Source: Burkholderiales bacterium Ga0077543
Lineage (GTDB): Bacteria; Pseudomonadota; Gammaproteobacteria; Burkholderiales; Burkholderiaceae_C
DNA: 64,000 bases
Direction: 5' to 3'
Assembly (NCBI GenBank): GCA_001464055.1
Contig: LNET01000030.1
Span: 18,949-82,948 of the forward strand
The first letter of the stretch is position 1; each line of letters begins with the position of its first letter. The translations under genes were made by a program, and so were the position numbers. This document shows positions 27,197 through 36,134 of the stretch, piece after piece. The notes beneath the pieces were generated by a model. The model was not told the DNA's origin and did not search any database. It saw only the letters and a list, made by a program, of their open reading frames with translations.

Positions 27197-28162
27197 CTAA
27201 AGCGGCCGGCTGCTGGGCTGGGCCCAGTAGAACCACTCGTGGCCGGGCAGGGCGCCGACGTCCGGGAAGACGATGTAGCCGTTGCGCGGGGCCAGCACCG
27301 CGCTGCCGTCGGCGCGCCGGGCGATGGCCTGGCCGGCGGCCACCGGGTCGAAGCTCTTCCACGCCTGCGTGAACTGGTCTTCGACATGGTGGCGGTCGAT
27401 GACTTCCAGCAGCGTCAGGCATTCGAAGGGCTGGCGTGGCGGCTGCAGATCGATGCCGCGGGCCAGGCCCAGCAGGGCCAGGGTCTGGCGGATGGCATGG
27501 TGCGCGACCTCGGGGCCGGCGGGGTCGTCGTGCTGGCCGCATTCCAGCGTGACGCAGTAGCCGCCCTGTGAACGCATGTATTCGGTGGTGCCCACGCCAT
27601 AGCCCGGGTCTTCGTGCACGGCGCCGGGCGTCAGGCCGCGGACGCGGCGGCGGGCCACGCCGTCGGCATAGGCCGCGAGCCAGCCGTCGACCACGCGCTG
27701 CACGCCCACGTGCCGGGCCAGCCGCGCTTCGGCGGCCTCGTGGGCGAAAGGTTCGAGTGCACCCTGGTTGTCGGCCGGGCCGCGCATCACGAAGGGCTGG
27801 CCGGGGCTGCGGAAGCTGTGCAGGTCCAGCAGCACGTCGTGCTCGGCCAGCAGCGGGCACAGCGCATTGGCGATGCGGTCCTCGAAGTCCTGCGGCGTGG
27901 CGGTGGGCTGCAGGCGGCGGTTGAGGTTGCGCTCGCCCATGCGGCGCATTTCGCGGTAGGCCAGCGGGTTGCACACCGGCACGAAGGTGACGCTGCCGCG
28001 CACGATGTCGATGTCGCCGCGCTCGATCTCGGCCAGCACGCGTTCGATGCCGAGGGTGCCGGCCACTTCGTTGCCATGCACCGCGCCGGTGACGATGAGC
28101 CTGGGCCCCGGCGCCAGGCCGGTGAAGCGGTGCGAACGTAGGTGGGCGGTCGAGATATTCAT
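27197..28162 (-). CDS. Succinylglutamate desuccinylase/aspartoacylase-family zinc hydrolase
   Basis: A 321-residue M14-like amidohydrolase. The zinc motif HGNE (in TGAVHGNEVAGT), the substrate Arg/Asn block ERNLNRRL, DLHSFRSPGQPF (third zinc ligand) and the later YCVTLECGQHDD (catalytic Glu) are in order. Relatives release acyl groups from acyl-amino acids (AstE, aspartoacylase). The C-terminal FDPVAAGQAIARRADGSAVLAP, then YIVFPD is typical of this group. It overlaps purC by four bases (ATGA at 28162-28159), so the two are coupled. The specific substrate is not deducible. Confidence 0.87.
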   Translation of the reverse strand: MNISTAHLRSHRFTGLAPGPRLIVTGAVHGNEVAGTLGIERVLAEIERGDIDIVRGSVTFVPVCNPLAYREMRRMGERNLNRRLQPTATPQDFEDRIANALCPLLAEHDVLLDLHSFRSPGQPFVMRGPADNQGALEPFAHEAAEARLARHVGVQRVVDGWLAAYADGVARRRVRGLTPGAVHEDPGYGVGTTEYMRSQGGYCVTLECGQHDDPAGPEVAHHAIRQTLALLGLARGIDLQPPRQPFECLTLLEVIDRHHVEDQFTQAWKSFDPVAAGQAIARRADGSAVLAPRNGYIVFPDVGALPGHEWFYWAQPSSRPL

Positions 28163-29082
28163 TCATCGCCCCCGCACAGGCGATGGCAGGCCTCGGCATA
28201 ACGTTCGTAGACGCCGACGACGACCTCGTCGGGCAGGTCCAGGGCGGCCTGCTCGGCCCCGCCGGTGACGCCGGTGGACGCCAGCCAGTCGCGCAGCGGC
28301 TGCTTGTCCAGCGCATGGATGCGGCCCTGGGCCAGTTCGTCGGCCAGCCAGAAACGCGAGGAATCGGGCGTCAGCGCCTCGTCCATCAGCGTCAGGGTGC
28401 CGTTGTCGTCCAGGCCGAATTCGAACTTGGTGTCGGCGATGACGATGCCGCGCGTCAGCGCGAAGGCATGGGCCGCGCGGTACAGGCGGATGGCCGTGGT
28501 GCGCAGTTCTTCGGCACGGCCGGCACCGATCAGCGCCTGCAGTTGCTCGAAGCTGATGTTCTCGTCATGGTCACCCACCGCGGCCTTCGTGGCCGGGGTG
28601 AAGATGGGCTCGGCCAGCGGCGTGCTCATGCTCAGGCCGGCGGGCATGGGAATGCCGCAGACGGTGCCGCTCTGCACGTATTCCTTCCAGCCCGAGCCCA
28701 CCACGTAGCCGCGCACCACGGCTTCGCAGGGCAGCGGCTGCAGGCGCTTGACCAGCATCGCCCGGCCCTCGACCTGCGGCACTTCGTCAGGCCTGACCAC
28801 GCTCTCGGGCGCTTCGCCGCTCAGGTGGTTGGGCACGATGGCCGAGAGCCGGTCGAACCAGAACAGCGCCATCTGGGTGAGCAGCCGGCCCTTGCCGGGC
28901 ACCGGCGCCTTCATCACCACGTCGAAGGCGCTCAGACGGTCGCTGGCGACCATCAGCATGCGGTCGCTGCCGACGGCGTACAGGTCGCGCACCTTGCCAC
29001 GGGCGATCAGCGGCAGGGACTTCAAGGTGGTGCTGGGCACCGCCGGCCCCAGGGCCTGCAGCGCCGCGGAGGGCTGGTTCAT
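28159..29082 (-). CDS. purC: SAICAR synthetase (purine biosynthesis)
   Basis: A 307-residue phosphoribosylaminoimidazole-succinocarboxamide synthase of the longer (yeast-like) type common in Burkholderiales. Visible motifs are ARGKVRDLYAVG (ATP loop), VASDRLSAFDVVM, ECVVRGYV-like EAVVRGYVVGSGWKEY and IADTKFEFGLDDNG. It joins Asp to CAIR in the purine pathway. The ATG at 29082 starts MNQPSAALQALG; the frame stays open upstream but has no family character. It is first in a leftward run with the aspartoacylase-like gene. Confidence 0.95.
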   Translation of the reverse strand: MNQPSAALQALGPAVPSTTLKSLPLIARGKVRDLYAVGSDRMLMVASDRLSAFDVVMKAPVPGKGRLLTQMALFWFDRLSAIVPNHLSGEAPESVVRPDEVPQVEGRAMLVKRLQPLPCEAVVRGYVVGSGWKEYVQSGTVCGIPMPAGLSMSTPLAEPIFTPATKAAVGDHDENISFEQLQALIGAGRAEELRTTAIRLYRAAHAFALTRGIVIADTKFEFGLDDNGTLTLMDEALTPDSSRFWLADELAQGRIHALDKQPLRDWLASTGVTGGAEQAALDLPDEVVVGVYERYAEACHRLCGGDE

Positions 29083-29172
29083 GGTGGTGGGCGCAAGGGC
29101 TGCGCGGGTGTGTCGCCAGGCCGGTATTCTGCGCGCCACGCCGGGCCGCACCATGCCGGCCTGGGCCAGGCT

Positions 29173-29859
29173 TCAGCCCGCCAGCCGGGCGTTCTGCGGG
29201 AACATGGCCTGGCGCGCTGCATCGTCCATCTCGGTCTTGAAGCTGAACCGGGTCTTCAAGGCTTCGGCCCGCTGCGCCGCCGGGCGCGCGTTGACCTCGT
29301 CGAGCAAGCGCTTCACGTGCGGCAGGCCGGTCCAGGCTTCGGGGCCCAGGATGAAGGGTACGGCGCGGGCCCAGCCCCACACCGCCATGTCGACCAGGGT
29401 GTAGCTGTTGCCCAGCATGTAGCGCTGCGCGCCCAGGCGCTCGTTCAGGATGCCCCAATGGCGCTGGGCCTCGAAGTCGTAGCGGTTCACGGCATAGGCC
29501 TTGGGTTCGGGCGCGAAGTGCTTGAAGTGCACCGCCTGCCCGGAATACGGGCCGATGCCGGTGGCCACGAACATCAGCCAGGAATGCATCTGCGCACGTG
29601 CTGCCGGGGTGGCTTCGGGCAGGAACTGGCCGGTCTTCTCGGCCAGATACAGCAGGATGGCGTTGCTGTCGAAGACCACGGCGTCACCGTCCACCAGCGC
29701 CGGTGTCTTGGCGTTCGGGTTGATGGCACGGAAGGCGGGCGCGTGTTGTTCGCCCTTGCGCGTGTCGACCGGCACCAGTTCGTAAGGCAGGCCGGTTTCC
29801 TCGAGATAAAGCGCCACCTTCAACGGGTTCGGGCTGGGGTGGTAGTACAGCTGGATCAT
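29173..29859 (-). CDS. Glutathione S-transferase family protein
   Basis: A 228-residue cytosolic GST. The N-terminal thioredoxin fold reads MIQLYYHPSPNPLKVALYLEETGLPYEL, with Ser at the usual activating position, followed by NPNAKTPALVDGD (cis-Pro loop) and FDSNAILLYLAEKTGQFLP (the E/D-S glutathione motif). An all-helical C-terminal domain follows (YTLVDMAVWGWARAVPFIL). The family resembles YfcG/YghU-like bacterial GSTs. The ATG at 29859 has AGGAG at 29870-29866. The upstream ATG at 29895 is disfavoured. Confidence 0.9.
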   Translation of the reverse strand: MIQLYYHPSPNPLKVALYLEETGLPYELVPVDTRKGEQHAPAFRAINPNAKTPALVDGDAVVFDSNAILLYLAEKTGQFLPEATPAARAQMHSWLMFVATGIGPYSGQAVHFKHFAPEPKAYAVNRYDFEAQRHWGILNERLGAQRYMLGNSYTLVDMAVWGWARAVPFILGPEAWTGLPHVKRLLDEVNARPAAQRAEALKTRFSFKTEMDDAARQAMFPQNARLAG

Positions 29860-29980
29860 CGTGGGCTCCTGCAAGACATGTGGACAAAGGCTCACCCGAT
29901 TCTGGATGAATCCTCTTCAGGCCGCAGCCGCACGGGCCGATAGACAAGGAACGTTCATCCGACCCCCTGCCTGCCACGCC

Positions 29981-30889
29981 ATGAGATCCGCCTCGTCGAC
30001 CCGCCTCGCCCTGGCCACCGCCGCCACCTTGCTGCTGGCGGCCTGCGCCAGCACGCCGCCCGAGCCCGTGGGCCCGAAAGCCAAGGAAGAGATCGTCGCC
30101 GTGAGCAGCGGCAACCAGCTGCTGCGCTTCAACGCCGGCCAGCCGCAGCAGGTGCGTGAGCGCCGGCCGCTGGCCGGCCTGCGCGCGGCCGAGCGCATCC
30201 TCGGCATCGACTTCCGCGTCGCCCGGGGCGAGCTCTACGCGCTGGGCGCGGTGGGCACGGCCGGCCAGCTGTACCGCATCGACATCGCCCAGGCGCGGGC
30301 ACTGCCGGTGGGCACGGGCCTGCAGCTGCCGGCGGGTTCCGACCAGGCCGTCGACTGGGGCTTCGACTTCAACCCCACGGTGGACCGCATCCGCGTCGTC
30401 AACGACACCGGCGCCAACCTGCGCCTGCACCCCGACACCGGCGCGCAGGTCGACGCCGACGCCGGCCAGCCCGGCCCGCAGGCCGACGGCCCGCTCGGCT
30501 ACCAGGCCGGCGACCTGGCCGCGGGAAAGGCCGCGGCGATCGTGGCCGCGGGCTACACCTACAACCAGACCGACGACAAGATCACCACCAACTTCGCGCT
30601 GGACGGCGCCGCGGGCACGCTGGTGCACCAGGGCTCGAAGGAAGGCCTGCAGCCCGTCGTCTCGCCCAACACCGGCCGGCTGTTCACGGTGGGCAGCCTG
30701 GGCATCGGCCCCTTTGCCCACGCCACCCTGGACATCTCGGACCTTGCACCCACGGCCTACAGCGGCATCCACGCGCGCGGCGCCAGGGCCACCCGCTGGT
30801 ACCAGCTGGACCTGGTGACAGGCCGGGCCCGCTTCATCGGCACCGTGGGCGGCGGCGAGCCGCTGGTGGGGGCGGCGATCGAGCCCTGA
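29981..30889 (+). CDS. DUF4394-type lipoprotein
   Basis: A 302-residue predicted lipoprotein with lipobox LAAC (Cys22). The mature region repeats short beta blades: LLRFNAGQPQQVRERRPLAGL, ERILGIDFRVARGELYALG, GFDFNPTVDRIRVVNDTGANLRLHPDTG and TYNQTDDKITTNFALD. These are the recurring signatures of the DUF4394 family, which looks like a beta-propeller or repeat protein. Its role is unknown. It is divergent from the GST gene and converges on ldcA. Confidence 0.8.
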   Translation: MRSASSTRLALATAATLLLAACASTPPEPVGPKAKEEIVAVSSGNQLLRFNAGQPQQVRERRPLAGLRAAERILGIDFRVARGELYALGAVGTAGQLYRIDIAQARALPVGTGLQLPAGSDQAVDWGFDFNPTVDRIRVVNDTGANLRLHPDTGAQVDADAGQPGPQADGPLGYQAGDLAAGKAAAIVAAGYTYNQTDDKITTNFALDGAAGTLVHQGSKEGLQPVVSPNTGRLFTVGSLGIGPFAHATLDISDLAPTAYSGIHARGARATRWYQLDLVTGRARFIGTVGGGEPLVGAAIEP

Positions 30890-30909
30890 GCAGCGGGCCT
30901 GGGGGCCGT

Positions 30910-31872
30910 TCAGCTCCCTGCGCCGTTGCCGGCGCCAGCCGCGACCTGCCAGGCGAGGCTGCCGCCCGCGCCATCGGCCGGAACCTGCAGCCTGACGCGC
31001 CGCCCCAGCGGCAGCGGCCGATTCGGCGTGCCATGCCCTGCCGGCCAGCCGCCAAGCACCGGCTTGCCCAGGCCGCCCAGCATCTGCTGCAGCACGCCTT
31101 CGGGCGCCCCGCCTTCGGTGAAGCTGCCCAGCACGAAGCCGGCCACCGCATCCAGCACGCCGGCCAGGCGCAGCTGGGTCAGCAGGCGGTCGACGCGATA
31201 GGGTTCTTCGTTGATGTCTTCCAGGAACAGGATGGCGCCCTGCGCCGGCCAGGCCCAGGCCGTGCCCAGCAGCGCCGCCACCAGGCTGAGGTTGCCGCCG
31301 ATCAGCGGCCCGCTGGCCGTGCCGGGCACGCGCAGGCCCGCCGGGTCCAGCGGTGGCGACCAGACCTCGCCCGCACGCACGCCGCGCTGCAGCAGCGCGA
31401 ACAGCGCGTCGCGGTCGGCGCACGAAGCGGCGCTCATCACCGGCAGCAACAGGTCCGAAGCCGCCATCGGCGCGTGCAGGCTGGGCAGGCCCTGCCTGAA
31501 CCACAGCGCGTGCAGCGCGGTGATGTCGCTGTAGCCCAGCAGCAGCTTGGGGTGGGCGCGCAGCAGCGCGGTGTCGATGCCGTCCAGCAGCCGCATGCAG
31601 CCGTAGCCGCCGCGCAGCGCGTGGATGGCCGCCACCTCGTCGTCGGCCAGCGCGGCGTGCAGGTCGGCCAGGCGCTGCGCATCGGGGCCGGCCAGGTAGC
31701 CGGTGTTCAGGCTGCAGCCGGGGTAGACGCGGCAGCGGTAACCGTGCCGTTCATACAGCGCCGGCACCTGGGCCACGCGCTCGGGTGCCGCCGGGCCGGC
31801 CGGGGCGACGACGGCGATGAGGCTGCCCGGGGGCAGCGGCGGGAAGGCGTAGGCGGGGGGCGGAGCGTTCAT
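30910..31872 (-). CDS. ldcA: LD-carboxypeptidase (peptidase S66)
   Basis: A 320-residue muramoyl-tetrapeptide carboxypeptidase, which removes the terminal D-Ala from recycled murein tetrapeptides. The N-terminus GSLIAVVAPAGPA and Ser115 in GYSDITALH (nucleophile) are present, with the family Glu in LEDINEEPYRVDRLL and the His in GWPAGHGTPNRPLPLG. It is the last gene of the leftward Opp-type operon and overlaps the serine hydrolase by four bases (ATGA at 31872-31869). This pairs peptide import with murein-peptide trimming. Confidence 0.92.
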   Translation of the reverse strand: MNAPPPAYAFPPLPPGSLIAVVAPAGPAAPERVAQVPALYERHGYRCRVYPGCSLNTGYLAGPDAQRLADLHAALADDEVAAIHALRGGYGCMRLLDGIDTALLRAHPKLLLGYSDITALHALWFRQGLPSLHAPMAASDLLLPVMSAASCADRDALFALLQRGVRAGEVWSPPLDPAGLRVPGTASGPLIGGNLSLVAALLGTAWAWPAQGAILFLEDINEEPYRVDRLLTQLRLAGVLDAVAGFVLGSFTEGGAPEGVLQQMLGGLGKPVLGGWPAGHGTPNRPLPLGRRVRLQVPADGAGGSLAWQVAAGAGNGAGS

Positions 31873-33068
31873 CGGAATTGCGTGGCCAGGGCATGCAGCG
31901 CCGCGCCCAGCGCGGGCAGACGCCAGGTGGTGGCGCATTCGGGCACGGCCGCGTAGCGCCGGCCCAGGCTGGTGAGTGCGGCGACGATGTAGTGCGCGCC
32001 TTCAGCGCCGTCTGTGCCCGGAATGCCTGTGCGCACGATGCCGGCGTCGGAAGCGTAGTTGTCGGTGGTGCCGGTCTTGTGCGCAAAGGCCGGCGCATCG
32101 GGCAAGCCCGGCACCCAGCCCGGCAGGCCGCGCAGGCTGCCGCTGGACAGCACCTCGTCGAGCGTCTGCGCCGCCAGCAGCGCGCGCAGCGCGTCGCGTG
32201 TGGCGGGCTGCAGCAGGGGCGCGGTGCCCGGGGGCAGCCAGGGCGCGGGCGGAGCCTCGGCGTCCAGCAGCCAGAGCAGGCGCACCGTGTCCCAGGCCGT
32301 CATATGGATGTGGCCCACACCGGCGCCGTCGGCATTGCGCCAGCCGCCGGCCGGGGTGGTGTCGTTGAGTTGCAGCGTGGCCAGGCCATGCTGCACGAAG
32401 ACGGCGTTGAGTGCATTGACCGGGCCGCCGAGCAGGCCCAGCCGGTGCAGCTGCGCCACGCAGGCATCGGTGGCCTCGTTGCTGCTGACGGTGATCATCG
32501 GCGCCAGGCTCGGCAGCAGCTCGTCCCAGCGGCACAGCCCGCGGTCCACCGCCAGACCCAGGCCCACCGCCACCATCAGCTTCAGCAAGGATGCCGGATA
32601 CGGTGCGACGAAGCGCGCCGTGCCGGCACCGGCTGCGGGGCCGGCGTCGGTCAAGGGCGCCCAGGTCATCTGCTTCCAGCTGCGCCCGGCCTGCCAGGCT
32701 GGCGACTGGCCCTTCGCGTCCTGCAGGTCGGCGAGGAACTGCACGTCCTGCACGGCACCGGCCCCGGGGCCGATGCGCGCCGCCCAGCCCAGCGGGTGTT
32801 CACGCGAGAACAGCACGTTGGCGAACTGCGGCGCGCCGCGCAGAGGGAACACCACCAGCGCCAGGTCGATGCTGGGAAAGTGCGTGAGCGGCGCGCCGCC
32901 ATGCCAGTGGTCAGCGGTGCGGCCGAAATCCTGCGCGCGGACGGCCTGCAGCAGCGCGGCGGACAGGCCGGCGCGCAGGTCGGGGCGACGCGGCCCGCGG
33001 GCCGGGGCGGTGGCCGGGTGGCTGTGGCCTCGGGGCCGGGGCCAGGGCCGACTGTCGCGGAAGTTCAT
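31869..33068 (-). CDS. Serine hydrolase of the class A beta-lactamase/DD-peptidase fold
   Basis: A 399-residue protein with a penicilloyl-serine transferase active-site set: SxxK at Ser160-Lys163 (PASLLK), Ser-x-Asn at 195-197 (SSNEA) and KTG at 331-333 (HKTGTTDNY). The first ~130 residues form a separate N-terminal region (DLALVVFPLRGAPQFANVLF, then GWAARIGPG) of unknown fold. No clear signal peptide is seen, so it may act in the cytoplasm. It could be a peptidase or esterase acting on imported murein peptides; a beta-lactamase role is less likely. It lies between the ABC ATPase and ldcA with short or overlapping junctions. Confidence 0.85.
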   Translation of the reverse strand: MNFRDSRPWPRPRGHSHPATAPARGPRRPDLRAGLSAALLQAVRAQDFGRTADHWHGGAPLTHFPSIDLALVVFPLRGAPQFANVLFSREHPLGWAARIGPGAGAVQDVQFLADLQDAKGQSPAWQAGRSWKQMTWAPLTDAGPAAGAGTARFVAPYPASLLKLMVAVGLGLAVDRGLCRWDELLPSLAPMITVSSNEATDACVAQLHRLGLLGGPVNALNAVFVQHGLATLQLNDTTPAGGWRNADGAGVGHIHMTAWDTVRLLWLLDAEAPPAPWLPPGTAPLLQPATRDALRALLAAQTLDEVLSSGSLRGLPGWVPGLPDAPAFAHKTGTTDNYASDAGIVRTGIPGTDGAEGAHYIVAALTSLGRRYAAVPECATTWRLPALGAALHALATQFR

Positions 33069-33082
33069 GCGCGCCGGCTTCG

Positions 33083-34063
33083 TCAAGCCTGCACCACGTG
33101 GCAGGCCACGCGCCGGCCACCCACGTCGCGCAGCACCGGTGCTTCTTCGCGGCAGCGCGGCTGCACCCAGGGGCAACGCGTATGGAAGCTGCACCCCGCA
33201 GGCGGCGCCAGCGGGCTGGGCAGTTCGCCCACCAGCGGCACGCGGGTGCGGCGCTGCGCCGCGTGCAGCACCGGCACCGCGCCCAGCAGGGCCTGCGTGT
33301 AGGGATGCAGCGGCTGGCCCAGCACGGCGTCCTTCGGGCCTTGCTCGACGGCCGCGCCCAGGTACATCACCAGCACCTCGTGCGCCACGTGCTGCACCAC
33401 CGACAGGTTGTGGCTGACGAAGACATAGGCGGTGCCGGTCTCGTCCTGCAGGTCCATGAACAGATTCAGGATCTGCGCCTGGATGCTCACGTCCAGCGCC
33501 GAAGTGGGTTCGTCGGCCACCACGGTGGCCGGCCCCGGCATCATCGCCCGCGCAATGGCCACGCGCTGGCGCTGGCCGCCGCTGAACATGTGCGGGTAAC
33601 GCTGCGCGTGCTCTGGCCGCAGGCCCACGCGCTGCAGCATCTGCTGCACACGCTCGCTGCGTTCGGCCGCGCCGAGATCATCGAAATTGATCAGCGGCTC
33701 GGCCAGGGCCGCAGCGATGCTCTTGCGCGGGTTGAGCGATGCAAAGGGGTTCTGGAACACCATCTGCACGCGCCGGCGCAGGCGGCGGCGCGTGGCCTCG
33801 TCGGCGCTGGCGATGTCGACGCCGTCGAGCTGCAGCGCGCCGCCGCTGGGTGGCTCGATCAGCGTCAGCACACGCGCCAGCGTGCTCTTGCCGCACCCCG
33901 ACTCACCCACCACCGCCAGCGTGCGGCGCGGCGGCAGCGTGAACGACACGCCGTTGAGGGCGCGCACGGTGGCCGGGGCGCGCCACATGCCGCGGCCGAC
34001 GCGGTAGTGGCGCGACAGTTCGTCGGCCTGCAGGGCCAGGGCAGGGACAAGCTTCTCAGCCAT
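33083..34063 (-). CDS. Opp/Dpp-type ABC importer ATPase, OppF type
   Basis: A 326-residue ATPase. Walker [10 protein letters not shown], signature [15 protein letters not shown] and Walker [13 protein letters not shown] are intact. The C-terminal oligopeptide-transporter extension ([17 protein letters not shown], then [14 protein letters not shown] with its Cys cluster) is complete. It pairs with the OppD-type ATPase, whose last codons overlap its start by eight bases. The operon order, reading leftward, is permease, permease, ATPase, ATPase, serine hydrolase, LD-carboxypeptidase. Confidence 0.93.
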   Translation of the reverse strand: MAEKLVPALALQADELSRHYRVGRGMWRAPATVRALNGVSFTLPPRRTLAVVGESGCGKSTLARVLTLIEPPSGGALQLDGVDIASADEATRRRLRRRVQMVFQNPFASLNPRKSIAAALAEPLINFDDLGAAERSERVQQMLQRVGLRPEHAQRYPHMFSGGQRQRVAIARAMMPGPATVVADEPTSALDVSIQAQILNLFMDLQDETGTAYVFVSHNLSVVQHVAHEVLVMYLGAAVEQGPKDAVLGQPLHPYTQALLGAVPVLHAAQRRTRVPLVGELPSPLAPPAGCSFHTRCPWVQPRCREEAPVLRDVGGRRVACHVVQA

Positions 34064-35078
34064 GGCTGCTGGCCTTCGATGGCGGTGGCGGTGGCGGTGG
34101 CGCTGGCGACGGTGGTGACGGAGCCGACGACGTTCCCAGCGGAAAGTGGCAGCGCACCCCGGCCTGCAGCGCCGGCCGCTCGCTCAGGCACCGGGCCTGC
34201 ACCTGCGGGCAGCGCGGCGCCAGCAGGCAGCCCGCGGGGCGGTCGTATTGCCCAGGCACGATGCCAGGCAGGGCCTGCAGGCGGCGCTGGCCGGCACTGT
34301 GTTCGGGCAGGGCAGCCAGCAGCGCGGCGGTGTAGGGGTGGCGCGGCCGCGTGAAGAGATCGTCGGCCAGGCCGGTTTCCACCACCTGGCCGGCGTACAT
34401 CACGGCCACGCGGTGCGGGCAGCGACTGGCCATCTCGGCCACCACGGCCAGGTCGTGGGTGATCAGCACCAGGGCCAGGTTCTGCTGCTGCTGCAGGCGT
34501 GTCAGCAGGTCCATCACTTGCGCCTGGATGGTGACGTCGAGCGCGGTGGTGGGCTCGTCGGCGATCAACAGGCGCGGCTTGCAGGCCATGGCCATGGCGA
34601 TCATCACGCGCTGGTTCATGCCGCCGCTGAGCTGGTGCGGGTAATTGCCCAGCCGGCTTTTCGGCGCGGGAATCTCCACCTGCTCGAACAGTTCCAGCAC
34701 CCGCGCTTCCAGCGCCGCGCCGCGCAGGCCCAGGTGCACACGCAGCACCTCGCGCACCTGGTCGCCCACGGTGTGGCTGGGGTTCAGGCTGTTCAGCGCG
34801 TCCTGGAACACCATCGCGATGTCCTTGCCGACGATCTGCCGCCGCGCCCGCGGCGACAGGCCCAGCAGATCGTGGCCGTCGAAGCGCAAGGCGTCGGCGC
34901 TGACGACGCCGGGCGCGTCGATCAGGCCCATCAGCGCCATCATCGACACGCTCTTGCCGCTGCCCGATTCGCCCACCACGGCGAGCAGCTCGCCCGGGTC
35001 GACGGCCAGGTCGACGCCGTCGACGGCGGTGAAGCCACCGAAGCGGACGCGCAGGTTGCGGATGTCGAGCAACGTCAT
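34056..35078 (-). CDS. Opp/Dpp-type ABC importer ATPase, OppD type
   Basis: A 340-residue ATPase with Walker [11 protein letters not shown], signature [15 protein letters not shown] and Walker [14 protein letters not shown]. The C-terminal peptide-transporter region ([15 protein letters not shown], then [15 protein letters not shown]) is followed by a Pro-rich tail ([13 protein letters not shown]). The ATG at 35078 gives [16 protein letters not shown] 151-base spacer separates it from the upstream permease, unusual inside such an operon. Confidence 0.93.
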   Translation of the reverse strand: MTLLDIRNLRVRFGGFTAVDGVDLAVDPGELLAVVGESGSGKSVSMMALMGLIDAPGVVSADALRFDGHDLLGLSPRARRQIVGKDIAMVFQDALNSLNPSHTVGDQVREVLRVHLGLRGAALEARVLELFEQVEIPAPKSRLGNYPHQLSGGMNQRVMIAMAMACKPRLLIADEPTTALDVTIQAQVMDLLTRLQQQQNLALVLITHDLAVVAEMASRCPHRVAVMYAGQVVETGLADDLFTRPRHPYTAALLAALPEHSAGQRRLQALPGIVPGQYDRPAGCLLAPRCPQVQARCLSERPALQAGVRCHFPLGTSSAPSPPSPAPPPPPPPSKASSHG

Positions 35079-35190
35079 GAGGTGGCCGCGTGCGGCAAGA
35101 TGTCGGCGGTCGCCCTGCGGATAGCCAAGTCGACAGGCGTGACCGAAGCCAAGCCCTGGCACGGATCCGGCTCTGCCGGTCCGTCGCCAG

Positions 35191-35232
35191 AGCCCCCTTG
35201 GGGGGTAGCGACCGAAGGGAGCTTGGGGGTCA
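35191..35232. repeat. CCCCCTTGGGGGG intergenic element inside the Opp operon
   Basis: The spacer between oppC-type and oppD-type genes carries AGCCCCCTTGGGGGG, then TAGCGACCGAAGGGAGC and TTGGGGG. It can fold as nested hairpins. The same core CCCCCTTGGGGGG recurs at 49902-49914. I associate such elements with intergenic repeats of Rubrivivax/Leptothrix-like genomes. It may modulate expression between the permease and ATPase halves. Confidence 0.5.
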
Positions 35233-36117
35233 ACTTCCCACCCTCAGCTTCGGGTCCAGCGCATCGCGCAGCCCGTCGCCCATCAGGTTGATGGCCAGCA
35301 CCGTCACCAGGATGGTCAGCCCAGGAATCGTCACGACCCAGGGCGCACGTTCGATGTAGTCGCGTGCCGCGCTCAGCATGCTGCCCCACTCGGGGGTGGG
35401 TGCCTGCACGCCCAGGCCCAGGAAGCCCAGCGCGGCGGTTTCCAGGATGGCACTGCTGAAGGACAGCGTGGCGTTCACGATCAGCGGCGCCAGGCAGTTC
35501 GGCAACACGGTGTCGAACATCAGCCGCGCCGTGCCCGAGCCGGCCACGCGGCTGGCGGTGACGTAGTCCTTGGACAGTTCGGCCAGCGCCGAACCCCGCA
35601 CCAGGCGCACGTAGCCGGGCAGCGCGCCCACCGCGATGGCGATGACGGTGTTGACCAGGCCCGGCCCCAGGATGGTGATGACGCAGATGGCCAGCAGCAG
35701 GCCGGGCAGCGCCAGCAGCACGTCCATCACGCGCATGATCACCGGCGACAGCCAGCGCTGGAAGAAGGCCGCCAGCAGGCCCAGCACCACCCCCGGCACC
35801 AGGGCCAACAGCACCGCGGCCAGGCCGATCCACAGGCTGATGCGCGCGCCATGCAGCAAACGGCTGAGCAGGCAGCGGCCCAGTTCGTCGGTGCCCAGCG
35901 GGAACTGCGCCAGGCCCGCGGCCTGCCAGGCCGGTGGGGTGAGCAGGTGATCGCGGAACTGCTGCACCGGGTCGTGCGGCGCCAGCCAGGGCGCCAGCAC
36001 CGCGCCCAGCACCACGGCCGCGAACACGAAGAAGGCGATGAGCGCGCCGCGGTTGGCCGCGAAGGCGGTGACGAAGGCGCGAAAGGGCGAGGGCGGTTCC
36101 GTTGCGCCGGCCTTCAT
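35230..36117 (-). CDS. Opp/Dpp-type ABC permease, OppC type
   Basis: A 295-residue permease. It has the N-terminal helix ([24 protein letters not shown]), the family segment [27 protein letters not shown], an EAA loop ([27 protein letters not shown]) and the C-terminal GWGSML-like region [13 protein letters not shown]. The ATG at 36117 was chosen just before the cytosolic tail [15 protein letters not shown]. It lies 17 bases after the partner permease. Confidence 0.92.
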   Translation of the reverse strand: MKAGATEPPSPFRAFVTAFAANRGALIAFFVFAAVVLGAVLAPWLAPHDPVQQFRDHLLTPPAWQAAGLAQFPLGTDELGRCLLSRLLHGARISLWIGLAAVLLALVPGVVLGLLAAFFQRWLSPVIMRVMDVLLALPGLLLAICVITILGPGLVNTVIAIAVGALPGYVRLVRGSALAELSKDYVTASRVAGSGTARLMFDTVLPNCLAPLIVNATLSFSSAILETAALGFLGLGVQAPTPEWGSMLSAARDYIERAPWVVTIPGLTILVTVLAINLMGDGLRDALDPKLRVGS

Positions 36118-36134
36118 GCTGGCAGGCACGGCGC

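Noticed and set aside
31869..33068. Secreted class A beta-lactamase conferring resistance
   Set aside because: No signal peptide, an extra N-terminal region and an importer/LD-carboxypeptidase context; a peptidase or esterase role fits better.
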